The notes below the pieces were generated by a model. That model searched no databases and had not been told where the DNA came from. It was given only the letters and a program-made list of their open reading frames with translations. Below, piece by piece: positions 8,094 through 10,161 of a DNA stretch of 10,161 nucleotides (position 1 is the first letter of the stretch; each line of letters begins with the position of its first letter). The position numbers and the translations under genes are program-made. This DNA is from Phoronis ovalis (Eukaryota > Phoronida > Phoronidae), in NCBI GenBank assembly GCA_028565635.1, contig JAOXYB010008789.1, positions 9,862-20,022 of the forward strand, written 5' to 3'.

Positions 8094-8160
8094 TCAGGAT
8101 TTCACCAGTGCTCTCATTACTCCCAATGACTGTGATTTGTATCCTGTTCCAAAATGATTC
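8094..8160 (-). CDS. FN3K: FN3K-like terminal coding exon
   Basis: The acceptor GTTTCTAG|G completes the split Trp codon of either copy A or copy B. Twenty-one codons follow ([20 protein letters not shown] and a final Ser), then TGA at 8096-8094. NHFG-GY is the conserved end of FN3K proteins and the usual C-terminus is about this length. It is too short to appear as a stand-alone reading frame. Confidence 0.92.
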
Positions 8161-10135
8161 CTAGAAACAGACATTGCCACTTAACATATAAACATGATAG
8201 CTGTTTAATAGAAAGTAGGCATGAGAAACAAGCCTTATTTGGTTTGCTTAAATATCACTATAAGCAGAAAATGATGACATCATGATAATAAATTACTAGT
8301 CGCTATTCGTTCTGATACTAATAGTTCCAGTATAACACCATGCTGATTTTATTGATTACAAATTATTTTTTTTAACTTACCAGTTTTTTAACCTATTGTG
8401 TAGCCTATATAACAAAAATCTTTTTTCATGACCTGGAGCTTTTGGTACTAATTTATAATAAGCCTCATAGAAAGCAGTACCAAAAGCCTCCTCAGTGGAT
8501 GTCGAATAAGCCATCTCCATTTCATGATGACCGTAAAAACTCGAGGGATCAAACATCACTAAAATCAAACAGTTTCAAAGTATAAAACAGGCCCAATTCT
8601 AGTTGCAGTTTGGGGATTGTTCACTAGATTGAGAAATTTGAGGGACAGCCTAGCAATTTGAAATTCATTTTGTTCATATACCTGAGATGCCTTAGTTTAT
8701 TTGCTGATAAATATTTTACTTAAAATTTGGAGGCTTTACAGTGCGTTGCTAGTGTGTATAACAGGGACCGTGTTTGTTTAGTAAGAGACCATTATTTGTG
8801 TGCTTGCTGTTTTGACCCTCATATCCCACTAAAGGTAGAATTCCGAAACTGCAATTAGAATTAATGGTTCACTTGTTTCTGTTCACTCTACAAAGATTTG
8901 CTTTAATTGGTGTCAATGTTAATTAATCATCGAAATAAAGTTTGAAGTATGAAACTAAATGAGCTTGAGGCATGTTACACACAATTCACACTAGCAGGTG
9001 TTGTGAAAGTGAAGACAGAGTATAATTTCTTGACACTGAAAGTTGGAGCTGCTATATGGGTGAAAGCGAATCTTTGTATTAAAGATGAACGAAACAGTTA
9101 CTTCTTTCGATCATGCTTACCAATGATTTAAGTAATGGAAAAGCTGATAAAGTGAGTTGCGTTGTTTAAATCCCGGTGCCTTGGGGATACGCTTGTGATA
9201 AGAGTTAAAAAAGCTGCTATCAAATCCACCAAACATGCCAGCAATAGCAAGCTCAAACTCGTGGTGCCCATAAAAAGAAGCAGGATCAAATATAACTATA
9301 AGAGAAAAAAGTATATTCTTTAGGATTAAGACAGAAACTTGTACACGAAAATAGTAAAAAGTAAAACTGCGTATTGCATAGCAAGAAGTGGGTAAAATGT
9401 TTCTAGCTGAGAATATGCTGACATTACAATTTGCAACAATGATGGAAACATTTACAGTAGTGGGAACATCTTGCTTTGACCACAACAGAAATTTCAGGAA
9501 TTGTGTGTAATTGTACATGTATGTAATTTGCAAGAACGCAGAATTTCTGTGGCAATGGTTACTTTAACAATTTGTTAAAACAACGTAGTACATAGCAAGA
9601 TGTGGGCAAAATATTTCAAGTTGTATACAGGCAGACATACATTAAAATTTGCAATAATGTTGGAAACATTTACATAATTTTAACAAATGGTTAAAGTAAA
9701 CAGTGCCACAGAAATTCTGCTTTCTTCCTAAATGTGTACAATTAACGACTCCTGTTGTGGAGTTCTAGCAAAAGTGTCTGCCTGAAGAGCAAAAGGCTCT
9801 TGAGGTACTTTTTTTTCATCTCGTACTAACCAGAGGTGAAAATATCTCATTTTACATGTCAGTCCTTAATTTCTACAATGTACTATTTACATGCACTTGG
9901 TGGAGTTACAAGTTGCTGACTCCGAATAACAAGAGAATTTGGATTCACCACCAGTATAGCCACAAAGTACATCATTCTAAACAACAAAATTACCTGGACC
10001 AGAATCTGTTTCTGCAATGTTCCCACCCCACAGGTCACCATGAAGTAGTGAAGGTATAATGTTGATGTCCTTAAAAAGTTCAGGGATCTTCTGTTGAAGT
10101 TGTGGCCATACTGACCTTGCTTCTGCATCATGGTA
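8094..10135 (-). CDS. FN3K: Fructosamine-3-kinase / ketosamine-3-kinase family protein, C-terminal exons with an alternative exon pair
   Basis: The exons on the minus strand are 10135-9994, then 9295-9121 or its homologue 8558-8381, then the terminal exon 8160-8094. Recognition: [16 protein letters not shown] with the catalytic-loop HGD and Asn of this kinase fold, directly followed by [20 protein letters not shown] and IPKAPG, then [10 protein letters not shown] and NHFGTGYK, all nearly as in animal FN3K and FN3KRP. Family role: ATP-dependent phosphorylation of the third carbon of ketosamines on glycated proteins, which makes the adduct unstable and so repairs it; the enzyme is mainly cytosolic. 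The Asp of FDP is the metal-binding (DFG-equivalent) residue. The N-terminal lobe, with the glycine-rich loop, lies beyond the right edge. Whether this is closer to FN3K or FN3KRP cannot be judged from this part. Confidence 0.94.
8287..8292 (+). terminator. Possible polyadenylation signal AATAAA for the uncharacterised gene
   Basis: This is the first canonical AATAAA on the plus strand after the stop at 7882. If used, it would make a 3' UTR of about 420 bases that runs antisense through the kinase terminal exon (8094-8160). Earlier variant hexamers exist (CATAAA near 7889, TATAAA near 8186), so the choice is uncertain. Confidence 0.25.
8381..8558 (-). CDS. FN3K: FN3K-like exon, copy B (diverged homologue, candidate mutually exclusive exon)
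   Basis: The acceptor TGTTTGATTTTAG|TG and donor AACTG|GTAAGT bound 178 bases, with exactly the same phases as copy A. The peptide [60 protein letters not shown] matches copy A at about 28 of 60 aligned positions. It keeps FDP, FYGHHE, PKAPG and the final Trp, but loses the IAGMFGGF segment. There is no stop and no frame damage. It is most simply a duplicated, functional alternative exon. A recently inactivated relic is less likely given the preserved motifs and strong donor. Confidence 0.85.
8559..9120 (-). other. Intron between the two homologous FN3K-like exons
   Basis: 562 bases. It is an intron if copy A is spliced to copy B, but that product is out of frame, so it is probably always removed together with one of the copies. 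If the exons are mutually exclusive, regulatory RNA structures may lie here. No clear paired segments were found by eye. The 60-codon plus-strand open stretch at 8949-9131 is regarded as chance. Confidence 0.6.
9121..9295 (-). CDS. FN3K: FN3K-like exon, copy A (canonical version)
   Basis: The acceptor CTTTTTTCTCTTATAG|TT has a strong pyrimidine tract; the donor is CATTG|GTAAGC. The exon is 175 bases, phase 1 in and phase 2 out. The peptide [59 protein letters not shown] follows the family consensus closely, including FDP, YGH-E and FGGF. It is the expected constitutive form. Confidence 0.95.
9375..9500. repeat. Diverged direct copy of the hairpin interior and right arm
   Basis: 9375-9459 matches 9589-9675 in the same orientation (shared CATAGCAAGA, GTGGG, AATTTGCAA, ATG and TGGAAACATTTACA blocks), and the similarity seems to go on into CCACA-CAGAAATT. 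The offset is about 215 bases, which suggests a tandem duplication of part of the fold-back element. Confidence 0.6.
9538..9720. repeat. Hairpin-forming inverted repeat in the FN3K-like intron (MITE-like)
   Basis: Arms 9538-9580 and 9678-9720 are reverse complements at 40 of 43 positions, each beginning GCAGAATTTCTGTGGCA when read inward. The 97-base interior is AT-rich and non-coding. Weaker symmetry continues outward (TAATTGTACA near 9510 against TGTACAATTA near 9736). No target-site duplication is clear. Confidence 0.7.
9994..10135 (-). CDS. FN3K: FN3K-like exon with catalytic loop
   Basis: The acceptor TTTCTTTTAG|TAC and donor GGTCCAG|GTAATT bound 47 codons plus one base (phase 0 in, phase 1 out). 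It encodes [20 protein letters not shown], then [17 protein letters not shown] with the catalytic Asp and the metal-binding Asn, and ends at DSGP. The leftover G can complete a valine codon with either of the two downstream homologous exons. Confidence 0.95.
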
Positions 10136-10161
10136 CTAAAAGAAATGAGATTTGGTTTGCA

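Larger units (their letters stand above)
9296..9993 (-). other. FN3K-like intron upstream of copy A
   Basis: 698-base GT-AG intron holding the hairpin repeat and its partial direct copy. No third copy of the duplicated exon was found: the anchor word GGATCAAA (TTTGATCC on the minus strand) occurs only at the two known exons. Confidence 0.65.

Noticed and set aside
8381-8558. Reading copy B as part of a separate kinase gene or a dead pseudogene
   Set aside because: There is no second catalytic-loop exon or second terminal exon nearby, both splice sites are intact, the frame is open and the key motifs are kept. Exon duplication explains it with fewer assumptions, though a relic cannot be fully excluded.
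8949-9131. 60-codon plus-strand open frame between the two kinase exons
   Set aside because: It runs antisense into copy A, has no homology recognised and has no splice context.

Overview
This window looks like nuclear DNA from a metazoan, most likely an invertebrate. It is AT-rich, and its genes are cut into short exons (67 to 402 coding bases; the unknown gene's first coding exon is the exception at 824) by GT-AG introns. All protein matches are to animal families. The repeat style (small fold-back elements in introns) would fit a lophotrochozoan such as a mollusc, but that is only a guess. Nothing bacterial, viral or CRISPR-like was seen.

Three genes can be built exon by exon with consistent reading phase. 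(1) Minus strand, 3555 down to 38: the N-terminal part of a CENPJ/CPAP/SAS-4 homologue, the centriole-assembly and tubulin-binding scaffold. Six coding exons join in frame into 481 codons, and the gene runs off the left edge. (2) Plus strand, 5095 to 7882: a complete four-exon gene for a 410-residue protein of a conserved but uncharacterised type with a helical C-terminal half. (3) Minus strand, 10135 down to 8094: the C-terminal part of a fructosamine-3-kinase (FN3K/FN3KRP family) with its catalytic loop, metal-binding segment and stop codon. Its 5' exons lie beyond the right edge.

Genes 1 and 2 are head to head. Both seem to have a non-coding first exon whose donor faces away from a short AT-poor stretch around 4717-4829. 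That stretch carries a YY1-like motif, which suggests a compact bidirectional promoter. Genes 2 and 3 are tail to tail, with stop codons only 211 bases apart, so their 3' ends may overlap.

The most interesting signal is in the kinase gene. The exon after the catalytic loop occurs twice, as two diverged homologous copies (9121-9295 and 8381-8558). Both have intact splice sites and the same phases, and the kinase motifs are kept. Using both copies, or neither, breaks the frame within a few codons. This is the signature of a mutually exclusive exon pair, predicted to give two kinase isoforms with different substrate-side segments.

The non-coding DNA holds two imperfect fold-back repeats (about 4036-4540 in CENPJ intron 1, and 9538-9720 plus a partial direct copy in the kinase intron), some weaker inverted repeats, and a degenerate repeat of about 97 bases in the first coding intron of gene 2.
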